A stretch of DNA of 64,000 nucleotides from Hyphomicrobium sp. LHD-15 (GCF_031157355.1 NZ_JAVIFT010000009.1:1-64000), one strand, 5' to 3'. Shown: positions 19,153 through 28,200, numbered from the stretch's first letter. Numbers and translations: made by a program. The notes: generated by a model not told the origin, from the sequence alone.

Positions 19153-19205
19153 GATCGAGAAATTCGCCAGATCATGCAGCCGTATTCCGAGCGAATTTCT
19201 CGATC
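19153..19205. repeat. Perfect 15-bp inverted repeat between btaA and btaB
   Basis: GATCGAGAAATTCGC (19153-19167) and GCGAATTTCTCGATC (19191-19205) are exact reverse complements separated by 23 bases. It begins six bases after the btaA stop and ends 54 bases before btaB. With no T run it is not a simple terminator. It may be an intercistronic RNA hairpin controlling the btaA:btaB ratio, or a DNA site for a regulator. Confidence 0.7.
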
Positions 19206-19259
19206 TGAATCACATTAGTCGAGAACTTTGGCGAACTTCGGAATCGGGACACTAGCGCC

Positions 19260-19949
19260 ATGGCTGATGCCGCTGCCGAGATGGACGCGATTTATCGCGT
19301 CCAGCGGCACATCTACGACGCGTCGCGCAAATATTATCTGCTCGGGCGCGATGGGCTTTTGGATTCACTTGCTCCCCCGCCCTCGGGAAGCATTCTCGAA
19401 ATCGGTTGCGGGACGGGGCGCAATCTCATACTCGCAGCGCAACGGTATCCTTCGGCGCGCTGCTTCGGGTTCGATGTCTCGCGGGCCATGCTGGAGACGG
19501 CGGAAGCTTCCGTCGCCAAGGCCGGGCTTCAGCACAGCATTCAGCTCGAACAGGCCGACGCAGCTTTGTTCGATGCGAAATCGGTTTTCGGGATGGACGG
19601 CTTCGACCGCGTGTTCATCTCGTATGCACTGTCGATGATCCCGCCGTGGCGGGCCGCGTTGGAGCGCGCGTTTCAAGCGGTGAAGCCGGGCGGCTCGCTG
19701 CATGTCGTGGACTTCGGCGAGCAGAGCCGGTTGCCTCAGACGTTTCGGGCCGGGTTGCGCGCGTGGCTCCGGAAGTTTTCCGTCGAGCCACGGGCCGAGC
19801 TCGAAGGCGAGCTGCGGCGGCTCGCGGCGGATACGGGCGCGGTGCTGGTCTTCGAGCGGCCGTTCCGGGACTATGCTTGTCGTGCCATCCTGACGAAGCC
19901 TGCTGTCGCTTCAGGCCACAATTTTTCCGACCACCAGCGCGGGCAATAG
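19260..19949 (+). CDS. btaB: BtaB: diacylglyceryl-homoserine N-methyltransferase
   Basis: A 229-residue SAM methyltransferase that adds three methyl groups to the BtaA product to give DGTS. Motifs are the family start AIYRVQRHIYDASRKYYLLGRDGLL, motif I ILEIGCGTGRNL, GFDVSRAMLETAEA, and DRVFISYALSMIPPWRAALERA with VKPGGSLHVVDFG. The last residues overlap the convergent DedA gene by 39 bases. Pairing with btaA makes the assignment firm. Confidence 0.92.
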   Translation: MADAAAEMDAIYRVQRHIYDASRKYYLLGRDGLLDSLAPPPSGSILEIGCGTGRNLILAAQRYPSARCFGFDVSRAMLETAEASVAKAGLQHSIQLEQADAALFDAKSVFGMDGFDRVFISYALSMIPPWRAALERAFQAVKPGGSLHVVDFGEQSRLPQTFRAGLRAWLRKFSVEPRAELEGELRRLAADTGAVLVFERPFRDYACRAILTKPAVASGHNFSDHQRGQ

Positions 19950-20930
19950 AACGGCGAGCGCCCACAGCAGGGCGGAGCTGGCACTCGCGACCAGGAACGA
20001 ACCCATCGGGCGTTCGAGATTGCCGGTTTCGAGCGGCACGAGTCCGCGGTTGAAACCCTGGAACTTGCTGATGAAGAGGCTCGGGAGGCCGCGGCTCTCG
20101 ACGAAGGCGCGCGCGTCGGCGTGCTGCTTCTTGGTGGCGGAAAAAGGCCAGGTCTCGATACGAGCTTGGCGGTGCAGAATGCCTTTGTAGTAGGCGTAGA
20201 AGTCGCCGATGAAGGCGCCGATGGCGGCGGCGATCCATACCATCGGGAAATTGCCGTTGCCGATCACCATCAACGTGCCGAGGCCTAGAACCAAAAGCAG
20301 CGTCGGTACGAACAGGATCGGACGCGGGATGCTGTTGGCGATCGCAAGCAACAGGATGACCGACAGCACCGCATACTGGTGCGCGTGAAGGAACGCGATC
20401 ACCTCATCCTTGAAGGTCACGAGGAAGAAGGAGGGTGCGATCACGCCCGCCGACCAGATGATCGCACTCAGGACGTTGGCGATCTGGAACGGCAACTCGC
20501 GCATGCGGAACATGCCGGCGACCACGGGGATGACGGCACGAACGGGGCCGAAGAAGTGGCCGAGGAAGACGCCGAAGGCGCCGTAGTGCTCGAAGAATTC
20601 CTGGGACTGCGTGATCAGATGTGGGCGCGTCGTGAACGGCCAAATGTTGTGGACGCTGTCCTTGAAGTAGCGACCGATCCAGAACGACACCGCATAGCCG
20701 AGCGAGCCGCCCAGGGCTGCGGCGATGATGGCGGAGGGCAGGATATGAGCCTCGACGCCGCTAGCAGCGAGCAGGGCGGCGATTCCGACCAGAATGGCGG
20801 TTCCCGGAATCAGGAGGGACAGAAAGCAAAAGCTCTCGCCAAACGCCACGATAAAGGCGACGGGGGCGGCCCAGCTTTCGTGCTCGCGCACGAAGGTTAC
20901 GACCGTCTCGACAACTGCTTCCAAGGCCAT
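19911..20930 (-). CDS. DedA/VTT-domain membrane protein with long C-terminus
   Basis: A 339-residue polytopic protein starting MALEAVVETVVTFVREHESW. The DedA signature is present: GESFCFLSLLIPGTAILVG, GGSLGYAVSFWIGRYFKD and HYGAFGVFLGHFFGPVRAVIPVVAGMFRM. A second membrane half (ILLLAIANSIPRPILFVPTLLLVLG, VWIAAAIGAFIGDFYAYYKG) carries the C-terminus beyond the ~200 residues of short DedA proteins. The family flips phospholipids or undecaprenyl phosphate and supports envelope homeostasis. It runs tail to tail with btaB. Confidence 0.85.
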   Translation of the reverse strand: MALEAVVETVVTFVREHESWAAPVAFIVAFGESFCFLSLLIPGTAILVGIAALLAASGVEAHILPSAIIAAALGGSLGYAVSFWIGRYFKDSVHNIWPFTTRPHLITQSQEFFEHYGAFGVFLGHFFGPVRAVIPVVAGMFRMRELPFQIANVLSAIIWSAGVIAPSFFLVTFKDEVIAFLHAHQYAVLSVILLLAIANSIPRPILFVPTLLLVLGLGTLMVIGNGNFPMVWIAAAIGAFIGDFYAYYKGILHRQARIETWPFSATKKQHADARAFVESRGLPSLFISKFQGFNRGLVPLETGNLERPMGSFLVASASSALLWALAVLLPALVVGKIVA

Positions 20931-21022
20931 TGAGGACCATACTCTCTTGTCAGGGGAGCGCGGCCAGTGCCACGCAGTGGAAGATCGAAGCCGATGCCCG
21001 GCCAGCCGTAATGTGGCGGCGG

Positions 21023-21475
21023 TCAGGCCTTCTTGCAACGACGATTGATTTCATTTTGTAATTCGCGTCCGACCTCTCCGGCCAGCATGGCGCTGCGGGA
21101 GACCTGGGCCGGCGTGAGGCGGGTCCCCATGCTGTTGAGGCTGGTGCGGGCGGTGTCGGCTTCGAGTTTGCCGCGCTTCAGCTCGTCGCAGGACAGCTCC
21201 TTTTTCTTGGTCTTGTAGGCAAACAACCGCACGCCCGAGGCATAGGCCTCCGGAGTGGGCGCTTCATGGACCCAGCTGCGGGATTTGTCGTCCACCATGT
21301 GACGCAGCGTGGCCTGGCGGCGGTTGATGCACTCGACGGAATCATCCACGCAGCCGAGACCGGCCCGCGCCTCGATCTCGGGACCGGCCCCGATGGCGCA
21401 GGCGCCGAGAGAAAGCGATACCGCGACGACATGCAGGTTCGCCGCGATCCGTGTGGCGGCGTAGCGCATGCTCAT
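21023..21475 (-). CDS. Putative lipoprotein of unknown function
   Basis: A 150-residue protein with a signal peptide and lipobox (VVAVSLSLGAC, Cys at about 23) followed by a soluble Cys-containing domain: GLGCVDDSVECINRRQATLRHMVDD, LFAYKTKKKELSCDELKRGKLEAD and LQNEINRRCKKA. The regular Cys spacing suggests disulfides in the periplasm. ATG 21475 has GAGG six bases upstream. Similar lipoproteins occur in Hyphomicrobiaceae, but I know of no function. Confidence 0.65.
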   Translation of the reverse strand: MSMRYAATRIAANLHVVAVSLSLGACAIGAGPEIEARAGLGCVDDSVECINRRQATLRHMVDDKSRSWVHEAPTPEAYASGVRLFAYKTKKKELSCDELKRGKLEADTARTSLNSMGTRLTPAQVSRSAMLAGEVGRELQNEINRRCKKA

Positions 21476-21617
21476 CCAAGGCCTCTTGTGATCACTTGAT
21501 TGTGCCAATAGAAGGCACGCGTGGCAGGGTCAAGGCGATCCAAAGAGCGCCGCGTGTCGTAAGCATGGCGAAGCGCAATCGTCATGGATTCCCAATCCGT
21601 TTCATGGAGTTGCTCAA

Positions 21618-22586
21618 ATGGTGCATGGAATACGCCTGCATGCCGTTGGCGGTCCGGATCGTCTGACGTGGGAGCAAATCGAAGTCGGCGCGCCAGGCCC
21701 GGGTGAAGTGCGAATCAGACAGCGCGCCGCCGGATTGAACTATATCGACGTTTATCATCGTACGGGGCTTTATCCGCTGGCCAACCTGCCGGCGGTGATC
21801 GGCATGGAAGGCGCGGGCGATGTGGTCGCGGTGGGCGAGGGCGTCACGTCGTTCACGGTCGGCGACCGGGTCGCTTACGGAACCGAGCTTGGTGGTTACG
21901 CCGAGGAGCGGTTGATCAAGGCGGACCGGCTCGTCAAGCTGCCGGACGGGATCTCCTACGAGACGGCGGCCGCGGCGATGCTCGCCGGCATGACCGCCCG
22001 CTACCTCCTGCGGGAGACCTACAAGGTGGGGCCAGGGACCGTGCTGCTGTTCCACGCGGCGGCGGGGGGCGTGGGGCTGATCGCTTGCCAGTGGGCGAAA
22101 GCGCTCGGGGCGACGCTGATCGGAACGGTCAGCACAGACGAAAAGGCCGAGATCGCGCGTGCGCACGGCGCACACCACGTGATCGTCACCTCGCGCGAAG
22201 ATTTTGTGCAGAGGGTCCGCGAGATCACGGACGGTGAAGGATGCCATGTCGTGTATGACGGCATCGGCAAGGACACCTTCCCGCGCTCGCTCGACTGTTT
22301 GCGCAGGAAGGGTCTGTGGGTCAGCTTCGGCAATGCCTCAGGTCCGGTGCCGCCGTTCGAGCTGACGCAGCTCAAGGGCTCGCTGTTCGCAGCCCGGCCC
22401 TCGCTGATGGCCTACACCGCGACGCACGCCGAACTCGACGAGAACGCACAGGATCTCTTCCAGATGGTGCTGTCGGGCGCGATCAAGATTTCCGTCAACC
22501 AGACCTTCGCACTCAAGGATACGGCGGAGGCGCATCGTGCGCTCGAAGCACGCAAGACGACGGGTTCGACGGTTCTCACGATCTAA
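21618..22586 (+). CDS. NADPH:quinone oxidoreductase (zeta-crystallin-like)
   Basis: A 322-residue zinc-independent MDR protein. Marks are LNYIDVYHRTGLYP, PAVIGMEGAGDVVAVGEGV, the catalytic-domain helix AAAAMLAGMTARYLL, the Rossmann motif VLLFHAAAGGVGLIACQWAKALGA, and the NADPH loop GTVSTDEKAEIARAHGA. No structural zinc Cys are present. It reduces quinones with NADPH. The glutathione transferase gene follows after 23 bases, so the pair probably forms a detoxification operon. Confidence 0.92.
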   Translation: MVHGIRLHAVGGPDRLTWEQIEVGAPGPGEVRIRQRAAGLNYIDVYHRTGLYPLANLPAVIGMEGAGDVVAVGEGVTSFTVGDRVAYGTELGGYAEERLIKADRLVKLPDGISYETAAAAMLAGMTARYLLRETYKVGPGTVLLFHAAAGGVGLIACQWAKALGATLIGTVSTDEKAEIARAHGAHHVIVTSREDFVQRVREITDGEGCHVVYDGIGKDTFPRSLDCLRRKGLWVSFGNASGPVPPFELTQLKGSLFAARPSLMAYTATHAELDENAQDLFQMVLSGAIKISVNQTFALKDTAEAHRALEARKTTGSTVLTI

Positions 22587-22609
22587 ACATTTCCAATCCG
22601 GAGACTTTC

Positions 22610-23242
22610 ATGGCCCAGAAGCCGATCGACTTCTATTTTTGGCCCACGCCGAACGGACACAAGATCCGCATCATGCTGGAAGAGTGCGGCTTGGCTTATC
22701 GGGTGAAGCCGGTCGACATCAACAAGGGCGACCAGTTCAAGCCGGCGTTCCTGCGCATTTCGCCCAACAACAAGATGCCCGCCATCGTCGATCCGAACGG
22801 GCCTGGCAAGGATCCGATCTCGATCTTCGAGAGCGGCGCCATCCTGCAGTATCTCGGCCGCAAGACCGGCGCGTTCTACCCCGACGACGAGCGCGGTCGC
22901 GTGCTGGTCGATCAATGGTTGTTCTGGCAGGTGGGCGGCTTCGGACCAATGGCTGGGCAGGCCCATCATTTCCGCCACTATGCGCCCAAGAAGATTGCTT
23001 ACGGCATCGAGCGCTACACCAACGAGGTGACGCGTCTTTACGGCGTGCTCGACAAGCGCCTCAAGGGGCGCAGCTACCTTGCCGACGACTATTCGATCGC
23101 CGACATCGCGACGTTTCCATGGGCGCTGCATTGGCAGAGGCAGGGCCAGGATATCGGAGACTTCCCGCGCGTGAAGGCGTGGCTCGACCGGATCTCGAAG
23201 CGCGAAGCCGTGCAGCGGGGGCTTTCGGCGACGCTCGCCTGA
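22610..23242 (+). CDS. Glutathione S-transferase (YfcG/YghU-like)
   Basis: A 210-residue GST. The thioredoxin-fold half has FYFWPTPNGHKIRIMLEECGL, RISPNNKMPAIVDPNG and the glutathione-binding SIFESGAILQYLGRKTG. The helical half has DQWLFWQVGGFGPMAGQAHHF, KRLKGRSYLADDYSIADIATFPWA and the end HWQRQGQDIGDFPRVKAWL. The Asn/Thr near the N-terminus fits the Nu class, which acts as a disulfide-bond reductase. GGAG lies six bases before ATG 22610. Confidence 0.92.
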   Translation: MAQKPIDFYFWPTPNGHKIRIMLEECGLAYRVKPVDINKGDQFKPAFLRISPNNKMPAIVDPNGPGKDPISIFESGAILQYLGRKTGAFYPDDERGRVLVDQWLFWQVGGFGPMAGQAHHFRHYAPKKIAYGIERYTNEVTRLYGVLDKRLKGRSYLADDYSIADIATFPWALHWQRQGQDIGDFPRVKAWLDRISKREAVQRGLSATLA

Positions 23243-23523
23243 CGTTGCTGGATAATCCCAAGCCAATCGGCATTCTGGCGGTATGGTTACCGCAAGGTTT
23301 CCAAAATCGTTAAACTTGAATTTCCCTTTGCCCGGAAGTCGTTCGTTTGGCTCGAAACGAGTCGCGAATAAACCGGCTCTTGGCGAACGGCCTGTTCCCT
23401 CGTTTACCGCTTTTCATTGCTGGCGCCCCTATCGTTCGATCTCAGAGCCCCGGTTTTGCTGGCATGACCGGCAATGGCGCCAGGGCTCGCATTCGATTGG
23501 GAAGCTGCCAGAGGTAAACGGAA

Positions 23524-23793
23524 ATGGCACGATTTGATTTTTCAGCCGAGGACATGGTCCACGGCGCTGCGCCGGTCGACGGTGCGGAAGCTTTTTTCCA
23601 GCTCGGTCTCATGTACTGCGCTGGGCGCGATGTGGAACTCGATCTGGTCGAGGCTCACAAGTGGTTCAATCTCGCGGCCTTGCGCGGCAACGACGCGGCG
23701 AAAAGCTACCGGCTCGAACTCTCGCGCGAGATGACCAAGAAGCAGATTTCAGCTGCGCAGAAGAGCGCGCGCGAGTGGCTTAGAATGCACTAG
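23524..23793 (+). CDS. Small Sel1-like repeat protein
   Basis: An 89-residue protein with one Sel1/TPR-like unit (AEAFFQLGLMYCAGRDVELDLVEAHKWFNLAALRGNDAAKSYRLEL) followed by a helix with MTKKQISAAQKSAREWL. Short proteins of this form are widespread in Rhizobiales; a protein-interaction role is likely but no partner is known. The stop overlaps the hairpin shared with the convergent rpoH. The 281 bases upstream (23243-23523) show no other gene. Confidence 0.75.
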   Translation: MARFDFSAEDMVHGAAPVDGAEAFFQLGLMYCAGRDVELDLVEAHKWFNLAALRGNDAAKSYRLELSREMTKKQISAAQKSAREWLRMH

Positions 23794-23825
23794 GGCCGTT
23801 CCGATTTTTTGCGGAACGACCCTAG
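23790..23825. terminator. Shared hairpin between the Sel1-like gene and rpoH
   Basis: CTAGGGCCGTTCCG (23790-23803) and CGGAACGACCCTAG (23812-23825) form a 14-position stem with one C-A mismatch and an 8-base loop containing six T. It overlaps the stop of the plus-strand gene and lies 33 bases past the rpoH stop, as expected for a bidirectional terminator, although no T run follows. Confidence 0.65.
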
Positions 23826-23857
23826 GTCGTTGTCTATGCTCTAGTGCTTTTCGTTGG

Positions 23858-24754
23858 TCAGGCGGCGTCGCCGGTCTCCACACGAGCTGCGTTCTGCACG
23901 GCCTTCTGGACCTTCTCGAAGGCGCGTACCTCGATCTGGCGAATACGCTCGCGCGAAACGCCAAACTCGGTCGACAGCTCCTCGAGCGTGATCGGATCAT
24001 CGACGAGACGTCGAGCTTCGAAGATGCGGCGCTCGCGATCGTTCAGGGTAGACAGCGCGTCGCTGAGATAAGATTTGCGACGACCCATCTCCTGGCTTTC
24101 GACAAGCTGCTCCTCCTGGTCAGGCTTATCGTCGACCAACCAATCCTGCCACTCGCCAGATTCGGAATCGGCGCGCACGGGTGCGTTGAGAGACGCGTCG
24201 CCACCGAGGCGGCGGTTCATCGACACGACGTCTTCTTCGGTCACGCCGAATTTCTTGGCGATCGTCTTGACGTGCTCAGGCTTCAGATCGCCTTCCTCGA
24301 GGGCCTGAAGCTGGCTCTTGGCACGGCGAAGGTTGAAGAACAGCTTCTTCTGCGCTGCCGTCGTGCCCATTTTAACAAGGCTCCACGAACGCAGGATGTA
24401 CTCCTGGATCGAGGCGCGGATCCACCACATGGCATAGGTTGCGAGGCGGAAGCCGCGATCGGGCTCGAAGCGCTTCACCGCTTGCATCAGGCCGACGTTG
24501 CCTTCTGAAATGACCTCACCGATCGGAAGGCCGTAGCCGCGATAGCCCATGGCGATGCGTGCCACGAGACGCAGATGCGACGTGATCAGCTCCTGCGCGG
24601 CATCGGGATCGTTGTGCTCACGCCAACGCTTGGCCAGCATGTACTCCTGGTTCGGCTCAAGCATCGGAAACTTGCGGATCTCCTCGAGATAACGAGAGAG
24701 ACCGCCGGAGCCGCCTGCAATTGTCGGTAGAGATTTCGCTGTTGCCATGTCCAT
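23858..24754 (-). CDS. rpoH: RNA polymerase sigma factor RpoH (sigma-32)
   Basis: A 298-residue heat-shock sigma factor. Region 2 has RLVARIAMGYRGYGLPIGEVISEGNVGLMQAVKRFEPDRGFRLATYAMWWIRASIQEYIL; the RpoH box follows (QKKLFFNLRRAKSQ). Region 4 ends with LSTEFGVSRERIRQIEVRAFEKVQKAV. It directs transcription of chaperones and proteases after heat or envelope stress. The frame also opens with TTG 24757; I use ATG 24754 as no ribosome-binding site decides. Alphaproteobacteria may have several rpoH copies. Confidence 0.96.
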   Translation of the reverse strand: MDMATAKSLPTIAGGSGGLSRYLEEIRKFPMLEPNQEYMLAKRWREHNDPDAAQELITSHLRLVARIAMGYRGYGLPIGEVISEGNVGLMQAVKRFEPDRGFRLATYAMWWIRASIQEYILRSWSLVKMGTTAAQKKLFFNLRRAKSQLQALEEGDLKPEHVKTIAKKFGVTEEDVVSMNRRLGGDASLNAPVRADSESGEWQDWLVDDKPDQEEQLVESQEMGRRKSYLSDALSTLNDRERRIFEARRLVDDPITLEELSTEFGVSRERIRQIEVRAFEKVQKAVQNAARVETGDAA

Positions 24755-25047
24755 CAACGCTATGGCCGGGTTGACCGGTCAGTGAACGCTCCCCATGTCT
24801 GAACCTGGAGATGATCCCGTCTTCAGGTCTGCTTCGTTATCGCAGGCCAACGACATTGAAGTTGCTCGCCTGCAGCACGTCAGCTGCCGCCGTCGGCACG
24901 TCCCACATACGTGGGTCCCGTGTCTCTGGCTGGTGTCGTCCGTGCCTTGCTTTCTACGCCAGTATTCAACGTTTGGATCGCTCGGCGGGTTTCGACATTC
25001 TCAATGCATTAACGAGATCCTAGTGCTGAATCCGTCGCTCGCGCTAA
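24755..25047. other. Intergenic region upstream of rpoH
   Basis: These 293 bases separate the rluD stop from the rpoH start and must hold the rpoH promoter. Short open frames on the plus strand (for example 24795-25163, which runs into rluD) have no recognisable protein features. I see no clear promoter motif or hairpin. Confidence 0.5.
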
Positions 25048-26160
25048 TTACCGTTTGGAAACGTTGGGTTTCGCACGGCCCTTCGACTTTCGTGGAATAT
25101 CCGCGGGAACGGGCTTCAAGGCCTCGTAGAGTGCTTCGATGTCGGGAGGTCGCGCACTTGTGAAGTGGAGGGCCTTTTGCGTGACCGGGTGTTGAAACCC
25201 CAACTCCTCCGCGTGGAGGGCCTGCCGGCCCAGGTTTTCCAAGGCAGTGGCGGCGTTTTCCGGCAACCGGCGGGCGCTCGACTTAAAGCCTGAGCCATAA
25301 ACCGGGTCACCAATAACGGGGTGCCCGATATGAGTGAGATGCACGCGGATTTGATGCGTGCGGCCGGTTTCCAGACCCACCTTGAGGCGCGCGGCAAGGG
25401 GTTTGCAGTCGGGCCCAATAAAGGTCTCCACCACTTCGAAGTGGGTCACGGCGCGCCGGCCATGCTCTCCGCGCACGACGGCCATGCGCTTGCGGTTGAT
25501 CGGGCTGCGGGCGAGGTTGGCTTCGATGGTTCCGGTCTGCCGCGCCGGAATGCCCCAGACGAACGCCTCGTAGGTGCGAACGAGCCGGCCGTCCTCGCCG
25601 TGGGAGGCAAACTGCTCGGCAAGCCCCTGGTGGGCGGCGTCCGACTTCGCAACGACCAACAACCCAGACGTATCTTTGTCGAGGCGATGCACGATGCCGG
25701 GCCGCTTCACGCCGCCGATGCCGGACAGCTCATCGCCGCAATGGGCGATGAGTGCGTTGACCAGCGTGCCCTGGGCGTGGCCAGCCGCGGGATGGACGAC
25801 GAGGCCTGCCGGCTTGTCGAGAACAAGCAGGTGCTTGTCCTCATAAACGATGTGCAGGGGTAGGGCCTCGGCCGCGGGCTCGGCCGGCGTCGGCGGCGGG
25901 ATCATGATTTCGTAGCGTTGGCCGTCCCGCACTTTCGCGCCAGGGTCGCGCGCCGGCCCCGCCGGGCCTGCGACGGTGCCCTGTCGAATGAGCGCCTGGA
26001 CGCGAGCCCTGCTGATGCCGGCGAGCCGCTCGGCGAGAAAGCGGTCGAGCCGCATGCCGGCGTCGGTGGTCGTTGCCGTCAGTGCGTGGGTGCCGCTAGC
26101 AGGCTCGACGGGCGCCGTTTCCTCGGCATCCTCTTCGATTTCGATCTCGTCGTCGATCAT
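25048..26160 (-). CDS. rluD: Pseudouridine synthase RluD family
   Basis: A 370-residue protein that makes pseudouridines in 23S rRNA helix 69 if it is RluD proper. An acidic N-terminus (MIDDEIEIEEDAEET) precedes an S4 domain (MRLDRFLAERLAGISRARVQALIRQG). The catalytic domain has IVYEDKHLLVLDKPAGLVVHPAAG, the catalytic Asp motif GIVHRLDKDTSGLLVVAK and LKVGLETGRTHQIRVHL. It ends in a basic tail. The start at ATG 26160 excludes a long spurious extension. A membrane-protein gene diverges from it 132 bases away. Confidence 0.93.
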   Translation of the reverse strand: MIDDEIEIEEDAEETAPVEPASGTHALTATTTDAGMRLDRFLAERLAGISRARVQALIRQGTVAGPAGPARDPGAKVRDGQRYEIMIPPPTPAEPAAEALPLHIVYEDKHLLVLDKPAGLVVHPAAGHAQGTLVNALIAHCGDELSGIGGVKRPGIVHRLDKDTSGLLVVAKSDAAHQGLAEQFASHGEDGRLVRTYEAFVWGIPARQTGTIEANLARSPINRKRMAVVRGEHGRRAVTHFEVVETFIGPDCKPLAARLKVGLETGRTHQIRVHLTHIGHPVIGDPVYGSGFKSSARRLPENAATALENLGRQALHAEELGFQHPVTQKALHFTSARPPDIEALYEALKPVPADIPRKSKGRAKPNVSKR

Positions 26161-26292
26161 GGTTGTGCGCCCGCGAATTTCTGTCGCCACGTGCGCCGGG
26201 AAGCTGTTAGAGCAGTGTCCGGCCTCGATCGACGTAGGCTCACACGAAGACTGGCGCACTCCGGCGCCGCGAAAGGCAAGGACTTCGACGGC

Positions 26293-26694
26293 ATGACGCA
26301 GCCTTCGCGCGACACGAAACCCGACGATGCGGACGAGGCGGCTGCGCGTAAGCGCACGGAGCGCCTTCTGGTGTTCATCGTCTCTTTTCTCGGGTTGCTC
26401 ATTGTCGCCGGCATTACCGCTGTCGTTCTCAGGATCATCTATCTCTCGGCGACGCCTTCGGCACAACAGGAGCCGTCACAGGTTGCAGGGGCTGCGGCGC
26501 CGGTTGCCGGGCTTCCGTCGCCAGATCGGCTCGATCTGCCGGCAGGCGCCGTCGTCAAATCCATCTCGGTGAGCGGGGACCGGCTGGCGGTTCACTACGA
26601 GGCCCCGAGTGGGGCCGGTATCGCGGTTTTGGACCTTGCAACGGGCGTCGTCACCCGGCGTGTGAGCATCGCTCCAGAAGCAGCCGGCCGGTAG
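26293..26694 (+). CDS. Small single-pass membrane protein
   Basis: A 133-residue protein. A charged N-terminus (MTQPSRDTKPDDADEAAARK) precedes one membrane helix (LLVFIVSFLGLLIVAGITAVVL, about 25-46) and a periplasmic domain with beta-strand character (VVKSISVSGDRLAVHYEAPSGAGIAVLDLATGVV). The form resembles the DUF6476-type proteins found next to rluD in Rhizobiales. Function unknown. ATG 26293 is chosen because the helix and family-like N-terminus start there. Confidence 0.65.
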   Translation: MTQPSRDTKPDDADEAAARKRTERLLVFIVSFLGLLIVAGITAVVLRIIYLSATPSAQQEPSQVAGAAAPVAGLPSPDRLDLPAGAVVKSISVSGDRLAVHYEAPSGAGIAVLDLATGVVTRRVSIAPEAAGR

Positions 26695-26790
26695 CGCGGC
26701 TCTTTAGCCCACTTTATTGGCTCCGGAGGGCGAAGTTCGTCCTTGATCGGCGGCGCGGCCTCTCCTATAGGTGGCGTCCTTCGGAGAGCA

Positions 26791-26866
26791 GCCCCGTTCG
26801 TCTAGTGGCCTAGGACACCAGCCTCTCACGTTGGTAACAGGGGTTCGAGTCCCCTACGGGGCGCCA
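26791..26866 (+). tRNA. tRNA-Glu (anticodon CTC)
   Basis: A complete cloverleaf. The acceptor GCCCCGT pairs with ACGGGGC. The D-arm is followed by the anticodon stem CCAGC/GTTGG holding loop CTCTCAC, which gives anticodon CTC, and the T-arm AGGGG/CCCCT encloses TTCGAGT. The 3' CCA is encoded. It reads GAG codons. It marks the left border of the accessory block to the right. Confidence 0.96.
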
Positions 26867-27053
26867 CCTTCGTTTTCGGCCTTTGATATCATTGGCCAAA
26901 ACGGCTGAATGTCTCCACCAGACTGCCATCCTCCAAAAAAGTGGAAAATGTGAAGCGAAGCCAGCCCTCGCTGGTGGCGCGTCGCTTTCCCGGCCGCACG
27001 ACGTCAGAGTGTCGTTGACCGGTGTATAGCGCGAGTGCTTAGGCGAGCCTCCG

Positions 27054-28148
27054 CTATGACTGCACTGCCTTCATAGAAAGTGCGCGCTCAACTCGTGGTC
27101 GAAGCTCCTGTCCCATAAGGGTGAGGGACTTCTCGAGTAGCTCAAGTGGTAAAAATCCGAAAAACGCGCTGAGAGCATTCAGGTAAGCGACGCCAAGTTC
27201 GTCGTGAAGCTGGGCGATTTGCCGGGTGCAGGTTTCAGGGCTGCCGGCAATCACCATCTCCCGGTAGAAAACCTCAGGATCGAGCTCTCTCTCGGTAACC
27301 ACGCCCTTGCGGTTGAACAGCCCAAAGCCTTTCAAGCGTTCTGTCAGCTTCAGAACGGTGGGCCAGAGTTCCTTGCGCGCGGTCTCGTCAGTCTCGCTCA
27401 CATACACGAAACGTCCGAAGGGAACCCGCGACGGATCTCCGCCAGCGTCGGTAAAGGCGCGCATCAGGCGGCGCTGGTTGTCCATATTGGTGATGCCGTG
27501 GCACATCAGCGTATGGCCCTCGCGGCCGGCCCATGCAGCTATTTCATCGGAATGGGTTCCGATGAAAAATGGCGGATGTGGCCGTTGGATGGGCTTCGGC
27601 TCGATCGAGTAGGAGCTTGTCCCGAGAACGACCTTTTCGTCCTGCCAGGCACGCTTGAGAAATTCCAACGTCGAATGAAAGCGTTCGCCAACACTGTCTT
27701 GGGATACGCCGTAAGCTTCCAAGTATCTCGCGTTGCCGCCGCGCGAGACGCCGAAATCGATCCGTCCGTCCGATATTACGTCGAGCGTTGCGATCTCTTC
27801 GGCGATGCGAACGGGGTGATGCAGCGCGAGAAGCAAAACGGAAAAGCCGACCCGCAACTTCTGGGTTCGCGCAAGTATGGCCGAGGCGAGAATCAAGGGC
27901 GAATGGCAGCGGCGGCCTTCGACCTCGACAATGCTTCCTTGAAAGTGCTCTTCGTTCAACCATAGGCCATCGAAGCCCAAGGCTTCGGCCTTCATGGCAA
28001 GATCGAGCAGCTGCGAGGAGGAAACGGATTCCAATCCGCCGCCGCAGCCGGATAGGCCAATACGAAAAACCGGACGGGCGTTAGTCAGGGTTGTGGATGG
28101 TTGCTGCGGGTGGCTGCCAGTGGTGGCAGAGCTAAGACTTCTATTCAT
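27054..28148 (-). CDS. LLM-class flavin-dependent oxidoreductase
   Basis: A 364-residue bacterial-luciferase-like TIM barrel. Marks are LAMKAEALGFDGLWLNEEHFQGS, SPLILASAILARTQKLRVGFSVLLLALHHPVRIAEEIATLDVISDGRIDFGVSRGG and RPHPPFFIGTHSDEIAAWAG. The family uses FMNH2 from a partner reductase to oxidise small molecules. It lies 52 bases after a FecB-type binding-protein gene and is probably the third gene of the TonB-receptor operon, where it might open or modify an imported chelate or organosulfur ligand. That job is inference. ATG 28148 is used; a GTG at 28163 is possible. Confidence 0.85.
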   Translation of the reverse strand: MNRSLSSATTGSHPQQPSTTLTNARPVFRIGLSGCGGGLESVSSSQLLDLAMKAEALGFDGLWLNEEHFQGSIVEVEGRRCHSPLILASAILARTQKLRVGFSVLLLALHHPVRIAEEIATLDVISDGRIDFGVSRGGNARYLEAYGVSQDSVGERFHSTLEFLKRAWQDEKVVLGTSSYSIEPKPIQRPHPPFFIGTHSDEIAAWAGREGHTLMCHGITNMDNQRRLMRAFTDAGGDPSRVPFGRFVYVSETDETARKELWPTVLKLTERLKGFGLFNRKGVVTERELDPEVFYREMVIAGSPETCTRQIAQLHDELGVAYLNALSAFFGFLPLELLEKSLTLMGQELRPRVERALSMKAVQS

Positions 28149-28200
28149 TTCGCGCTTTTCCACTCTCAGGCCTTACGAGGCAATCTGCTGCGACGTGTCT

